A stretch of 64,000 bases of DNA from UBA7985 sp965661545 (GCA_965661545.1 CBFIEF010000005.1:1-64000); one strand, 5' to 3'. Shown: positions 42,183 through 50,900, numbered from the stretch's first letter. The notes: generated by a model not told the origin, from the letters alone. Numbers and translations are program-made.

Positions 42183-42922
42183 TGTCTAGCATCGGAACCT
42201 TACTACCGCAGTTGCAGGCCCAGCGGCCCTTGGTGCACTGCGTAACCAACCCCGTCACAATGAATTTTGTGGCCGACGCACTGAACGCTGTTTCAGCAAG
42301 GCCGATCATGGCGAATAGCACGGCTGAGATCGACACCATCGCCGGCGCGGCATCAGCCCTTTTGGTCAACATCGGCGTGCCCCAATCCGCTGCGCTGTAT
42401 GTCCAAGCCGCCAAAGCAGCGGACAGGTGGGTTTTTGACCCCGTTGGCGCGGGCGGCACCAAGCTACGGGTCGATATTGCCAAGCAACTGCTGCCGCTGA
42501 AGCCCAGCATCATTCGCGGCAATGCCGGAGAAATTCTGGCTTTGGGTGGTCAGGCTGGCGTGGTCGAGGGCGTAGACAGCCTTGCGACCCCAGAAGAAGC
42601 CGCTGGCGTTGCTAAGCTGCTGGCGGAGAAATACCGCACTGTTGTCGCCATGACGGGCGCGACCGACTACGTGGTGTCCGCTGATCGCATTGTTCGCCTC
42701 ACCGGTGGTGACGCGCTCATGGCGAAGGTGACGGGCACCGGCTGTGTCGCCGGCGCGCTGTGTGCCGCTTTTCTGGCGGTCTCGGAAGATCCCTTCGATG
42801 CCGCCGTCGCAGCGCTGCATCTGATGAGCGGCGCGGCGGACCATGCCGCCAAATCCGCCAAAGGGCCCGGAAGTTTCAAGGTTGCCTTAATCGATGCCTT
42901 CTACAGTGCCACGTCTCAATAA
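42182..42922 (+). CDS. thiM: Hydroxyethylthiazole kinase
   Basis: Phosphorylates the thiazole alcohol HET with ATP for thiamine salvage. 246 residues. Seen: PLVHCVTNPVTMNFVADALNA at the N-terminus, a DPVGAGGTKLR stretch, IRGNAGEILALGG and the ribokinase-type VTGTGCVAGALCA with the catalytic Cys (about 190-202). Its ATG overlaps the stop of the TRAP protein (TAATG), and thiE overlaps its end by 29 bp, so all three are translated from one TPP-controlled mRNA. Confidence 0.97.
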   Translation: MSSIGTLLPQLQAQRPLVHCVTNPVTMNFVADALNAVSARPIMANSTAEIDTIAGAASALLVNIGVPQSAALYVQAAKAADRWVFDPVGAGGTKLRVDIAKQLLPLKPSIIRGNAGEILALGGQAGVVEGVDSLATPEEAAGVAKLLAEKYRTVVAMTGATDYVVSADRIVRLTGGDALMAKVTGTGCVAGALCAAFLAVSEDPFDAAVAALHLMSGAADHAAKSAKGPGSFKVALIDAFYSATSQ

Positions 42923-43580
42923 ATCTGCTCTCCAGCTCTATCTGGTTTTTGGCCCCCAAGACCTGCTCGCGGGCCAAACGGCAATCGGTCTGATTGAGCA
43001 AGCTGTGGCGGGCGGCGTGACGTGCGTGCAATGGCGAGACAAAACGGCTCTCTCGCAGGCCTCACTCGACCAGCGCGCAGACCACTTGCGACCCATCCAA
43101 GACGGCGCGCGCGCTTTTGGGGTGCCGTTTCTCATCAACGATGACGTGGCACTGGCCAAGACGCTCAAAGCCGATGGGGTCCACCTCGGCCAAGACGACC
43201 TGGCCCCGGACCAGGCTCGGCGCGAACTGGGTGATCAAGCCATCATCGGTTGGTCCGTTGGGACCGCTATTGAGCGTCAGCGGCTGGATGACCTTTTGGC
43301 CGTTGATGCCCTCATGGTTGACTATATCGGCGTTGGGCCAGCCTTCCCCACTGGCACAAAGGCGGATGCTGGCGCAGCTCTAGGCGCAGAAGGTATCAAC
43401 GCAGTGCTGGCGGGTGCGACGCTCCCGGCTGTCGCAATTGGCGGTATCAGCCAAAAAAATTGCAAATTGCTAAAACTGACTACCGCAGTAGGAATTGCTG
43501 TCGTTAGCGCGATTGCGGGGCAATCTGACCCAAAGCAGGCCGCCAAGCAGTTATTTGCCGAAATGCACGGCCAAGGCTGA
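42894..43580 (+). CDS. thiE: Thiamine-phosphate synthase
   Basis: Joins HMP-pyrophosphate and thiazole phosphate to thiamine phosphate. 228 residues of a TIM-barrel protein: VTCVQWRDKT, LINDDVALAKTLKADGVHLGQDD, YIGVGPAFPTGTK and VAIGGISQKN, the phosphate-binding loops of ThiE. Last gene of the operon; thiD, needed to make HMP-PP, is not here. The 29-bp overlap with thiM supports coupling. Confidence 0.97.
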   Translation: MPSTVPRLNKSALQLYLVFGPQDLLAGQTAIGLIEQAVAGGVTCVQWRDKTALSQASLDQRADHLRPIQDGARAFGVPFLINDDVALAKTLKADGVHLGQDDLAPDQARRELGDQAIIGWSVGTAIERQRLDDLLAVDALMVDYIGVGPAFPTGTKADAGAALGAEGINAVLAGATLPAVAIGGISQKNCKLLKLTTAVGIAVVSAIAGQSDPKQAAKQLFAEMHGQG

Positions 43581-43701
43581 AGCCTCGATCACAACCGATC
43601 ACGAGAATATTCTTTTTCAAAAGACCTGTGTTTGTCTTAGTAAAGTATCATGTATAGGGGCATCAGCGCGTGCTGGCGCGACGATTTCTGGGGCAAAACT
43701 T

Positions 43702-44355
43702 ATGAACGACTCAAGCGGCCTTACCCGCCGCCAAATTTTAGTGGTGGGTGTCGGCGGTTTTCTTACAGCGGGCTTGTCGCCGGTGGCTGCTCAAGCAACC
43801 AATGGTGAAGACCCTGCAGCAATCATTACAGATATTGCCGAGGACGCGTTTAAGCTGTTTGGCCAACTCAATGGTGTAAGCAACGATTGGTCGTCTCGAC
43901 GCAATTGGGCCAAAGACGTAACCAGCAGCCGGTTTGCCACGGATCTGATGGGTGAAAAAGCGGGTGGCGTGTTTCTGCGCAAGTTCAGCGCGTCTAAGCG
44001 CCGAACCTTCTACACGCTGATTGAAAACGTTGTGGCGGAGTTCATCCTCGAGATTTTCGCGCTCTACGAGCCGAACACCACTTTCACCGTCAATCGCGTG
44101 CGTCCCAATCGGTCCAACACGGCCACGCTGATGGAAACGACTGTTTTCACCCACGGCAAGAACTATAACGTCAAATGGACGGTCGTGGACGATGGTGGCG
44201 TCAGCAAAATCGGTGATGTTTCGATTTTTGGCCTGAATCTCGTGTCCGATTTCCGATCCTCGATCGAGAAAGCATTTCGGGACGACGAAGACGCGGGCGT
44301 CATCGCGATGCTGCAAACGCGCATCCGTCGCAGCGAACGCAAATACCCCGAATAA
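43702..44355 (+). CDS. MlaC-like phospholipid-binding protein
   Basis: 217 residues. A Tat-type signal (TRRQILVVGVGGFLTAG, then cleavage near AQA) precedes an MlaC/Ttg2D domain: WAKDVTSSRFATDLMGEKAG, FLRKFSASKRRTFYTLIENVVAEFILEIFALY and VKWTVVDDGGVSKIGDVSIFGLNLVSDFRSSIE. MlaC shuttles phospholipids between outer-membrane MlaA and the MlaFEDB ABC transporter, but no other mla gene is near. The start at 43702 replaces a frame opening at 43495 inside thiE. The gap of 121 bp from thiE suggests its own promoter. Confidence 0.85.
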   Translation: MNDSSGLTRRQILVVGVGGFLTAGLSPVAAQATNGEDPAAIITDIAEDAFKLFGQLNGVSNDWSSRRNWAKDVTSSRFATDLMGEKAGGVFLRKFSASKRRTFYTLIENVVAEFILEIFALYEPNTTFTVNRVRPNRSNTATLMETTVFTHGKNYNVKWTVVDDGGVSKIGDVSIFGLNLVSDFRSSIEKAFRDDEDAGVIAMLQTRIRRSERKYPE

Positions 44356-44380
44356 CGCAGCAGGTTGATGGCTGCTGGCG

Positions 44381-44863
44381 CTACAGTCTTAGCTCCATGA
44401 ACACCGCATCTGACGCCGTTGCCGACTGGTGGTCTTCGTAAGCATCGCAGGGCGCAAAACCCGCATGGCGATAGAGTGCGACAGCCGCGGTTTGCTGAGT
44501 GTTGGTCTCCAGCCGCACCTTCCGCAAATCACGCCGCTTCGCCATATCGAGCAAGTGATCCAAAATCGCTCGGGAAAGCCCTTTGCGCCGTACAACTGGG
44601 CGCACGTACATTCGCTTGATCTCGCCCCAGTCGATGTCTTTGACCACCAAAGCCCCGCAGGCGATGGGATGGCCGTGGTAACGGGCGACCAAGAACTGCA
44701 CGTAATCAGCCGATAGATCTTCAGCCGAGCTCAAGTCACAATCGCCGCCGATCGAGAGCGCTGCCATTTCGGCGTCTAGCTCTTCGATCAGCAAGCGAAC
44801 GTCGGCCTGCTGGGGGTCTTCGACCGCGAAGGACGCGACCCCCGGTGAGGTTTCTTGGGCCAC
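44381..44863 (-). CDS. GNAT-family N-acetyltransferase
   Basis: 160 residues. Core GNAT motifs are visible: GALVVKDIDWGEIKRMYVRPVVRRKGLSRAILDHLL (acetyl-CoA loop, about 85-120) and VRLETNTQQTAAVALYRHAGF. The N-terminus DVRLLIEELDAEM matches small acetyltransferases often called PhnO/YjdJ-like. Substrate unknown. The GTG start shares one base with the stop of the dehydrogenase upstream (TAGTG), so the two are coupled. Confidence 0.9.
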   Translation of the reverse strand: MAQETSPGVASFAVEDPQQADVRLLIEELDAEMAALSIGGDCDLSSAEDLSADYVQFLVARYHGHPIACGALVVKDIDWGEIKRMYVRPVVRRKGLSRAILDHLLDMAKRRDLRKVRLETNTQQTAAVALYRHAGFAPCDAYEDHQSATASDAVFMELRL

Positions 44864-45858
44864 TACTCAACACCTTCTGGTGGCGCGACCATAGGCTTGC
44901 GAGACAGGCCCTTGGGCACGACTTCCCAGCCGGGGAACTCAGGCTCGTCGTCGACCATGTCCGCGGGGAAGCCATCGGCCAAAACCTCGACACCAGCCGC
45001 TTCTTCCATCCGCTTGATGATATTCGGCGACCATTCGCGAGGGCCGTACCGGTTTTCGCCGTCAGCAAAGATCTCATTGAGCAGCGGGGAGACTTCCAGA
45101 TCCAACCCAGCGCGCTCGGCGATGGATTGAAACAGACCGATGTCCTTACGCACCAGATCCATGGTGAAGTTGATGTCGCGAGAGCCGTTGAGAATGACTT
45201 GGCTTTCAGTTTCGTGGACAAAGGAATTGCCGCTGGAAATCCGAATGGCTTCGTAGGTGGTGTTGAGATCCATGCCGGCAAGCTTGCTGGTCGCCAGCGC
45301 TTCACAGAGCGTCACCAAGTTGGCTGTTGCCAAGTAGTTGGTCATGACCTTGAGCACGCTGGCACTGCCCAACTCGCCCGTGTGCAGGATGCGGCGGCCC
45401 AGTGACTGGATCACGGGGAAAGCGCGCTCAAAGGTTTCGCGGGAGCACCCGGCAAAGATGGAGATGTTGCCCGTCGCAGCGCGGTGACAGCCGCCCGACA
45501 CCGGACAATCAATCGGCTCGCCGCCCTTGGCTTTCACAAGGTCACCCAAGCGGCGCACTTCGCTTTCGTCAGTCGTGCTCATCTCAGCCCAAATGGTGCC
45601 GGGGCGAAGACCGGCGAGGATCCCGTCCTCGGCCTCCATGACTGCGGCGCTGGCTGCGGGTGAGGGCAAGCAGGTGATGATCATATCGACCTGCTCAGCC
45701 ATAGCCTTGGGGCTCTCGGCCCAGTGTGCGCCAGCGTCGAGAAAGGGCTGCGCGATGGTCTTGTCCAAATCGCGAACTGTCAGGTCAAAACCGTTGCGCA
45801 GCAGGCTGCCAGAGAGCTTGCCACCGACGTTACCCAAACCAATAAAACCAACTTTCAT
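44863..45858 (-). CDS. Beta-hydroxyacid dehydrogenase (3-hydroxyisobutyrate dehydrogenase family)
   Basis: 331 residues. Rossmann motif GFIGLGNVGGKLSGSLLRNGF at the N-terminus, the substrate loop DCPVSGGCHRAATGNISIFAG (about 118-140), and the catalytic Lys in KVMTNYLATANL (about 171). Family members oxidise hydroxyisobutyrate, tartronate semialdehyde or similar hydroxyacids with NAD(P); the substrate here is open. It is about 35 residues longer than typical at the C-terminus. A CTCCTCC on the plus strand just before the ATG is a strong GGAGGAG ribosome binding site. Confidence 0.9.
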   Translation of the reverse strand: MKVGFIGLGNVGGKLSGSLLRNGFDLTVRDLDKTIAQPFLDAGAHWAESPKAMAEQVDMIITCLPSPAASAAVMEAEDGILAGLRPGTIWAEMSTTDESEVRRLGDLVKAKGGEPIDCPVSGGCHRAATGNISIFAGCSRETFERAFPVIQSLGRRILHTGELGSASVLKVMTNYLATANLVTLCEALATSKLAGMDLNTTYEAIRISSGNSFVHETESQVILNGSRDINFTMDLVRKDIGLFQSIAERAGLDLEVSPLLNEIFADGENRYGPREWSPNIIKRMEEAAGVEVLADGFPADMVDDEPEFPGWEVVPKGLSRKPMVAPPEGVE

Positions 45859-46147
45859 TCTGGCTCCTCCTTAGAGCGCGTGATGGGCTACAAATTGTTG
45901 AAATTCGCCTAGCATGACCAGAGATTGCCGTCTGCCGTTTTGCGACAAATGACAGGTCTTATTTGCGCGAAGGCGCACGGTTTGCTGATCAAGCTCTGGG
46001 GGCCATTACCTTCATCGCCGCTCAAACCTCTTCACGCCCCGGTGTGCTAGACCGCTCAGCGCTTGGCTTTAGCCGCGCATAGCCCTACACCGCGCCTACT
46101 CGAATCCACGTTAGTTGATCCAGCTGTTCAGTAACAATCAGGCTCCC
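45859..46147. other. Divergent intergenic region before ynjB
   Basis: 289 bp between the dehydrogenase and ynjB. I see no RNA gene, TPP riboswitch consensus or clear terminator. It should hold promoters for both flanking operons. Confidence 0.4.
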
Positions 46148-47359
46148 ATGATCATGATCCACCGTCTTTGCGCGTCCGTTTCAAAATCAGTCTTCGCAGC
46201 ACTGGCGTTCACGATCGGGGCAAGCGAAACGGCGTTGGGGCAAAGCTGGGACGAGACGCTGGCGGATGCTGCGGGTGAGACGGTGTATTTCAACGCGTGG
46301 GGCGGTGATGAGCGGATCAATGCCTATATTGCTTGGGCCGGGGATCGCGTGCAGGAAGACTTCGACGTCACGGTGCGGCACGTTAAACTTGCTGACACCG
46401 CCGAGGCTGTGAATCGCGTCCGATTGGAGCAGCAGGCGGGCAAGGACGAAGACGGCTCGATTGACTTGATTTGGATCAACGGTGAGAACTTTGCGACCAT
46501 GAAGCGCGAAGGGTTGCTGTTTGGGCCGTGGGCAGAGCAACTGCCCGCCTTTGTCGGAGTTGATGTCGATGGCAAGCCTACGACAGTGCTCGATTTTCAA
46601 ACGCCAACCGAGGGCTTTGAAGCACCTTGGGGCATGGCGCAGTTTAACGTGATTGTAGATGGTGCGCTTGCTCCAGACTTCCCGACCGACGTATCGGCAT
46701 TGACTGATTGGGCGGCAGAAAACCCAGGGCGCTTTACCTACCCCCAACCCCCAAACTTCCTAGGCACGACGTTCCTGAAACAAGCCACACTGGCGCTTTC
46801 TGACGTCGATGACGCGCTCTATGGCCCGGCTGAGGATGCTGATTTTCAGGCCGTGACAGCGCCGCTTTGGGCCTTTCTTGACGCGCTGCACCCGAACCTG
46901 TGGCAGCGTGGGCAGAATTTCCCGGCCTCGGGTCCAGCTGCGCAGCAATTGCTCAGTGACGGAGAGACAGCCGCGACCTTGTCGTTCTTCCCGCTCGAAG
47001 GTCCAGCGCTGGTGGCTGCGGATACTCTAGTCGAGACCACGGTTGTTCAAGGTTTCAACGGAGGCTCAATCGGCAACACACACTTTGTTGCAATCCCGTT
47101 TAACTCCAGCGTGACAGCTGGCGCGCAGGTGTTGGCGAACTTTCTGATGACCCCGGAAGCGCAAATCCGCAAACAGAGTCTGGCATCGTGGGGCGATGCG
47201 ACGGTGTTGAACGAAAGCCTGCTGAGCGAAGATGAGCGAGGCGCGCTGCTCGATGCCACAAATGGGCTGTCGGTTTCCGTCGGCTCGGTGCTGCCAGAGC
47301 CACATCCATCATGGTCAGATGCGCTAGAGACAGCATGGATCCAGCGGCACGGCTCCTGA
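46148..47359 (+). CDS. ynjB: YnjB-type ABC transporter substrate-binding protein
   Basis: 403 residues with a signal peptide (about 1-32, ending ALGQ). The sequence follows E. coli YnjB: VYFNAWGGDERINAYIAWA, HVKLADTAEAVNRVRLEQQAG, IDLIWINGENFATMKREGLLFGP and FTYPQPPNFLGTTFLKQA. Databases name YnjBCD a putative thiamine-transport system, but that is unproven. The ATG at 46148 is preferred to a TTG at 46115. It overlaps ynjC by 25 bp. No riboswitch precedes it, unlike the thi operon 3 kb upstream. Confidence 0.93.
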   Translation: MIMIHRLCASVSKSVFAALAFTIGASETALGQSWDETLADAAGETVYFNAWGGDERINAYIAWAGDRVQEDFDVTVRHVKLADTAEAVNRVRLEQQAGKDEDGSIDLIWINGENFATMKREGLLFGPWAEQLPAFVGVDVDGKPTTVLDFQTPTEGFEAPWGMAQFNVIVDGALAPDFPTDVSALTDWAAENPGRFTYPQPPNFLGTTFLKQATLALSDVDDALYGPAEDADFQAVTAPLWAFLDALHPNLWQRGQNFPASGPAAQQLLSDGETAATLSFFPLEGPALVAADTLVETTVVQGFNGGSIGNTHFVAIPFNSSVTAGAQVLANFLMTPEAQIRKQSLASWGDATVLNESLLSEDERGALLDATNGLSVSVGSVLPEPHPSWSDALETAWIQRHGS

Positions 47360-49029
47360 GCACTCGAACACCATTACTGCCGCTGATCCCAGCGGTTCCA
47401 CTGCTGGTTCTAGTGGCCTTGCCAGCCGCTTTGGCCGTGCCGTTCTTATTGGCGCTGACCGAACCGGGCGCGCTCATCCACGCTTTTGCCGTGCCCGGCT
47501 ATGGCAAGTCCCTCGCCATTACACTGATTTCGGCCACGCTTGGGACGGCGACGGCGACCCTCTTGGCGCTTGCTCTCTTAGCCAGCATCACCGGGCATTC
47601 AGGCCGCTGGTTGCGCCTCGCCGTGCCGCCACTGCTGGCGACACCGCATGCGGCTATGGCCGTGGGGCTGGCGTTTCTTGTTGCGCCGTCAGGGTGGTTT
47701 TTCCGTCTGATTTCACCTTGGGTGACTGGCCTTGAGCGGCCACCGCTGTGGAGCGTTATTCAAGATCCGTGGGGCCTTTCCTTGGCGGCTGGGCTGGCGC
47801 TCAAAGAGTTGCCTTTCATCCTTTTGCTAGCGCTGAGCACCACTCGGCGAGAAAGTTTGCAGCCGTCTTTCCGTGCTGCGCTTTCTCTGGGCTATGGCCG
47901 GTATAGTGCCTTCCTGAAAGTCATTGCCCCGCAACTCGCACCATCAATGGTTTTGCCGGTGACGATCGCCTTCATCTACGGGCTTTCATCGGTAGATATG
48001 GGCAGCGTTCTCGGACCAACGACACCGCCGCCCTTTGCCATCCTCGCACTCTCCAAACTTGGCGACCCAAGCACGGAAGGTTGGCGCTTGGGTTTGGCGT
48101 TGAGCCTGCATTTGGCGGTTATCACGCTCACGGCGCTGCTGGCATTCACGGGCCTTGCTTTCGCCGCCCGTGCCGGGATTCGGCGGTGGGCGAGCAACGG
48201 GCAACGGCGCAGTTTCGCCGGGTGGAGCCTTGGCGGCGTGGCTCTTCTTGGCCGCCTTGGCGTTCTGATATCCGCACTGTCCCTCGCCGGACTGGTACTT
48301 TGGGCTTTTGCCCAACGCTGGCGCTTTCCAGCTGCGTTGCCGCAGCAGTGGACCGGGTTGGATTGGATCTGGGCGCGGGGATTTTGGTCAGTGGAGAGCC
48401 TCAACACACTCTGGCTAGCGCTGGCTTCATCGCTGCTGGGTCTGGCGCTGGCCCTGGGGTTTATCCTCGCCGAACGTCGGGCTCGTCCCTCTGCTCGGGC
48501 CTCCCTTGGCTGGACGGGGACAGCCATTCTGCCGCTGCTGATCCCGCAGATGACGCTGATTCCGGCCTTGCTGCTGCTGGATCTAACCGTCTTGGGTTTG
48601 TCGCCGTGGGCCTTGGCGCTGTGGGGGCATGTCATGTTTACGGCGGCCTATGCCTATTTGAGCCTTCGCGGTCCGGTCCTGTCGCTTGATCCGCGTTATC
48701 GCCAAGCGGCATTGGCCTTGGGTAGACCACCGTGGCAGGCTTTGCTGCTCGTGGAGCTGCCGGTGCTGCTTAGGCCGCTCATGGTGAGCCTTGCCATAGC
48801 GCTTTCCGTCAGTGTTGCCGCCTATCTGCCAACCCTGACCTTGGGTCAGGGGCGCATCGAAACCTTCACCGTCGAAGCCGTGGCAGCAGCCACAGGGGGC
48901 AGTCGCCGGACAGCAGCACAGTTTGCCTTGTCACAGTCTTTCTGGGCCCTGTTGTTCTTCTTTAGCGCTGTGGCGGTTCCAAACCTTGCCTTTCGTAACA
49001 GACGAGGACTCGCCGCCCATGTCACTTGA
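47335..49029 (+). CDS. ynjC: YnjC-type ABC transporter permease (fused two-domain)
   Basis: 564 residues, hydrophobic throughout with about twelve membrane helices. It is a tandem fusion of two binding-protein-dependent permease domains. An EAA-like loop lies in each half (AALSLGYGRYSAFLKVIAPQLAPS at about 185-210, and AALALGRPPWQALLLVELPVLLRP at about 460-485). It forms the membrane channel for YnjB and YnjD. Starts inside the end of ynjB and overlaps ynjD by 11 bp. Confidence 0.92.
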   Translation: MDPAARLLSTRTPLLPLIPAVPLLVLVALPAALAVPFLLALTEPGALIHAFAVPGYGKSLAITLISATLGTATATLLALALLASITGHSGRWLRLAVPPLLATPHAAMAVGLAFLVAPSGWFFRLISPWVTGLERPPLWSVIQDPWGLSLAAGLALKELPFILLLALSTTRRESLQPSFRAALSLGYGRYSAFLKVIAPQLAPSMVLPVTIAFIYGLSSVDMGSVLGPTTPPPFAILALSKLGDPSTEGWRLGLALSLHLAVITLTALLAFTGLAFAARAGIRRWASNGQRRSFAGWSLGGVALLGRLGVLISALSLAGLVLWAFAQRWRFPAALPQQWTGLDWIWARGFWSVESLNTLWLALASSLLGLALALGFILAERRARPSARASLGWTGTAILPLLIPQMTLIPALLLLDLTVLGLSPWALALWGHVMFTAAYAYLSLRGPVLSLDPRYRQAALALGRPPWQALLLVELPVLLRPLMVSLAIALSVSVAAYLPTLTLGQGRIETFTVEAVAAATGGSRRTAAQFALSQSFWALLFFFSAVAVPNLAFRNRRGLAAHVT

Positions 49030-49693
49030 GCTGATCAACCTGCACGCCGAAACACCTTCACACGCGCTGTTTTCCGGCGTCAGCGCACAAATTGCGCCGG
49101 GTGAGATCCTTGCCGTCATGGGCCCAAGTGGGGCGGGCAAAAGTACGTTGCTGAACATCATCGCTGGCTTCGCCAACGCTTCACTGCATTGGCAGGGCGA
49201 GGTTTGGCTGGCTGGTGAGCGTCTGTGTCAACAACCCCCGCACACCCGAAAACTCGGACTGGTCTCCCAAACGCCCTTACTGTTCCCCCATCTGAGCGTG
49301 GGCCAAAACCTTGGCTTCGGCATCGCAGGCGCCCTGCCCTCTGCCACTCGCCGCGTGCGCATTCATGATGCTTTGGATCAGGCCGGATTGGATGGTTTCG
49401 CCGACCGCGACCCGCAGAGCCTGTCGGGCGGTCAGCGCGCTCGGGTGAGCCTGCTGCGGACCCTGCTGAGCGAACCACGCGCCTTGCTGCTCGACGAGCC
49501 GTTTTCGTCATTGGATGAAGCCACAAAGGACGACATGCGCAGCTTTACCGCTGCCCAGATCAAGCGCCACGCGCTGCCAACACTGCTGGTCACGCACGAT
49601 CCACGGGATGCCGACTGTCTCGGTGCGGACACCTTGCATATTTCGGGGGCCGCCATCGCCAAAACCGGCTCTTTACCTGCCACAGCAAAATAG
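49019..49693 (+). CDS. ynjD: YnjD-type ABC transporter ATP-binding protein
   Basis: 224 residues. Walker A GPSGAGKST (about 39-47), Q-loop region LGLVSQTPLLFPHLSV, the ABC signature LSGGQRARVSLLRTLLSEP, Walker B ALLLDEPFSSLDEA and switch His in LLVTHDPRDAD are all intact. Powers the YnjBC importer. Start 49019 lies inside the end of ynjC; a longer frame from 48923 is a read-back into ynjC. apaG follows after 13 bp. Confidence 0.95.
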   Translation: MSLELINLHAETPSHALFSGVSAQIAPGEILAVMGPSGAGKSTLLNIIAGFANASLHWQGEVWLAGERLCQQPPHTRKLGLVSQTPLLFPHLSVGQNLGFGIAGALPSATRRVRIHDALDQAGLDGFADRDPQSLSGGQRARVSLLRTLLSEPRALLLDEPFSSLDEATKDDMRSFTAAQIKRHALPTLLVTHDPRDADCLGADTLHISGAAIAKTGSLPATAK

Positions 49694-49706
49694 GCAAAAG
49701 GCTCAT

Positions 49707-50102
49707 ATGTATGAAGCTACCACCCGCAACATCCGCGTCGTTGCCGAGCCGTTCTTTGTCGACAGCGAGTCCCAACCAGAAGAGCACCACTTCTTCTGGG
49801 CCTACCGCATTGAGCTAGAGAACCACGGCGACGAGCCGGTCCAGCTGATTTCGCGCTACTGGCACATCACCGATGCGCGCGGAAACGTCGAAGAGGTGCG
49901 TGGCCCCGGTGTTGTCGGCGATCAGCCGATAATCGCGCCGGGTGAGTCGTTCAGCTATGAAAGCGGCTGCCCACTTTCGACCCCCAGCGGGATCATGCGC
50001 GGTCATTACAATTTTCGGCAGGGTGCCGAAGACGACAAGTTCATGGTCGCCATTCCTGCGTTTTCCTTGGACAGCGAATACGAGCACAGCTCGATTAACT
50101 AG
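49707..50102 (+). CDS. apaG: ApaG protein
   Basis: 131 residues, an all-beta protein matching ApaG: HHFFWAYRIELENHGDEPVQLISRYWHITDARG, VVGDQPIIAPGESFSYESGCPLSTPSGIMRGHYNF. ApaG binds nucleotides and pyrophosphate in known homologues, but its physiological role is unclear. It starts 13 bp after ynjD and may be read from the same transcript. Convergent with recX. Confidence 0.96.
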   Translation: MYEATTRNIRVVAEPFFVDSESQPEEHHFFWAYRIELENHGDEPVQLISRYWHITDARGNVEEVRGPGVVGDQPIIAPGESFSYESGCPLSTPSGIMRGHYNFRQGAEDDKFMVAIPAFSLDSEYEHSSIN

Positions 50103-50106
50103 TCGA

Positions 50107-50811
50107 TCAGTCGTCGAGCTCTAGCCGGTCCCGCAAAGCGTCTTCGTCCTGCGCCTCAACGACAGCACGGCAAATCTCGTAGCCAAAGCCCCGGCGCGCC
50201 AGTGCGGCCATGTCTTTGTCCCGCCGATCCTCGCGCTTGGCTGGATCAGGGTTGAAGACCCCCAGTCGTCGTCGCCGAGCAAACTCATACCCTGCTGCAC
50301 GATCCATCGCCCGCCGGTCATCTCCATGCCCCAACTCGTCTGAAGCCGCATTCATGGCATCGTCCAGCACTTCGCCCCGAATGCCCTTACCGATCAAGGT
50401 CTGCGCAATGGCGCGGGAGGACTTGCCCGAACGATGCAGTGAGACCGCGCGGGTCTGGGCGAAGGCCGCGTCGTTGATGAAGCCCAAACGCTTCATATCC
50501 TCGACCAGCGCGTCGACCCACACCGGAACATCATCGTCGAGCTCGTGGATGGTCGCAGACTTGCGGATGCGCCGCTTGAGGACGGCACGCAGGGAGCTTT
50601 CTGTGGCCGAGTAGCGGTCTAGATAATGCAGCGCCACGCGGCGCAGGTACTCAGGCGAGATCTTTCGCGGCTTGCGCGGTTGCCGCCGCTTGGATGCCCC
50701 CTGTCGCCCCGAACGGTCACCAGCGCGGTCACCGTCCCGCGACTCCGACGCATAGTCGGGGTCTGAATCTGCAAAGGGGTCACTGCTTGACAAAGGGCGG
50801 TTGCTCGTCAC
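50107..50811 (-). CDS. recX: RecX-family recombination regulator
   Basis: 234 residues. The first ~50 are Arg/Ser/Asp-rich and probably disordered. The RecX three-helix repeats follow: YLRRVALHYLDRYSATESSLRAVLKRR, DMKRLGFINDAAFAQTRAVSLHRSGKSSRAIAQTLIGKGI and a C-terminal MAALARRGFGYEICRAVVE. RecX modulates RecA filaments. recA is not in the window and no SOS box was seen upstream. The start is a GTG with a weak ribosome binding site. Confidence 0.9.
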   Translation of the reverse strand: MTSNRPLSSSDPFADSDPDYASESRDGDRAGDRSGRQGASKRRQPRKPRKISPEYLRRVALHYLDRYSATESSLRAVLKRRIRKSATIHELDDDVPVWVDALVEDMKRLGFINDAAFAQTRAVSLHRSGKSSRAIAQTLIGKGIRGEVLDDAMNAASDELGHGDDRRAMDRAAGYEFARRRRLGVFNPDPAKREDRRDKDMAALARRGFGYEICRAVVEAQDEDALRDRLELDD

Positions 50812-50833
50812 ATCGTTGAAAAGATTGGTTTCT

Positions 50834-50865
50834 CCCGCTGTTCGCGCAGCGGGTTTTTCTTTTTT
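50834..50865 (+). terminator. Intrinsic terminator-like hairpin in the recX-argD gap
   Basis: CCCGCTG-TTCGCG-CAGCGGG with TTTTTCTTTTTT after it, in plus-strand orientation. It sits 36 bp before argD, with no plus-strand gene ending nearby (apaG stops 730 bp earlier and recX is antisense). It may be a leader attenuator of argD or the end of an unseen small RNA. Confidence 0.7.
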
Positions 50866-50900
50866 ACCGCCCTAAACAAGGTTCTGAAAGCCCAAGACCT

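Noticed and set aside
45859..46147. TPP riboswitch before ynjB
   Set aside because: The CTGAGA and GCCAGCG elements of the aptamer are absent.
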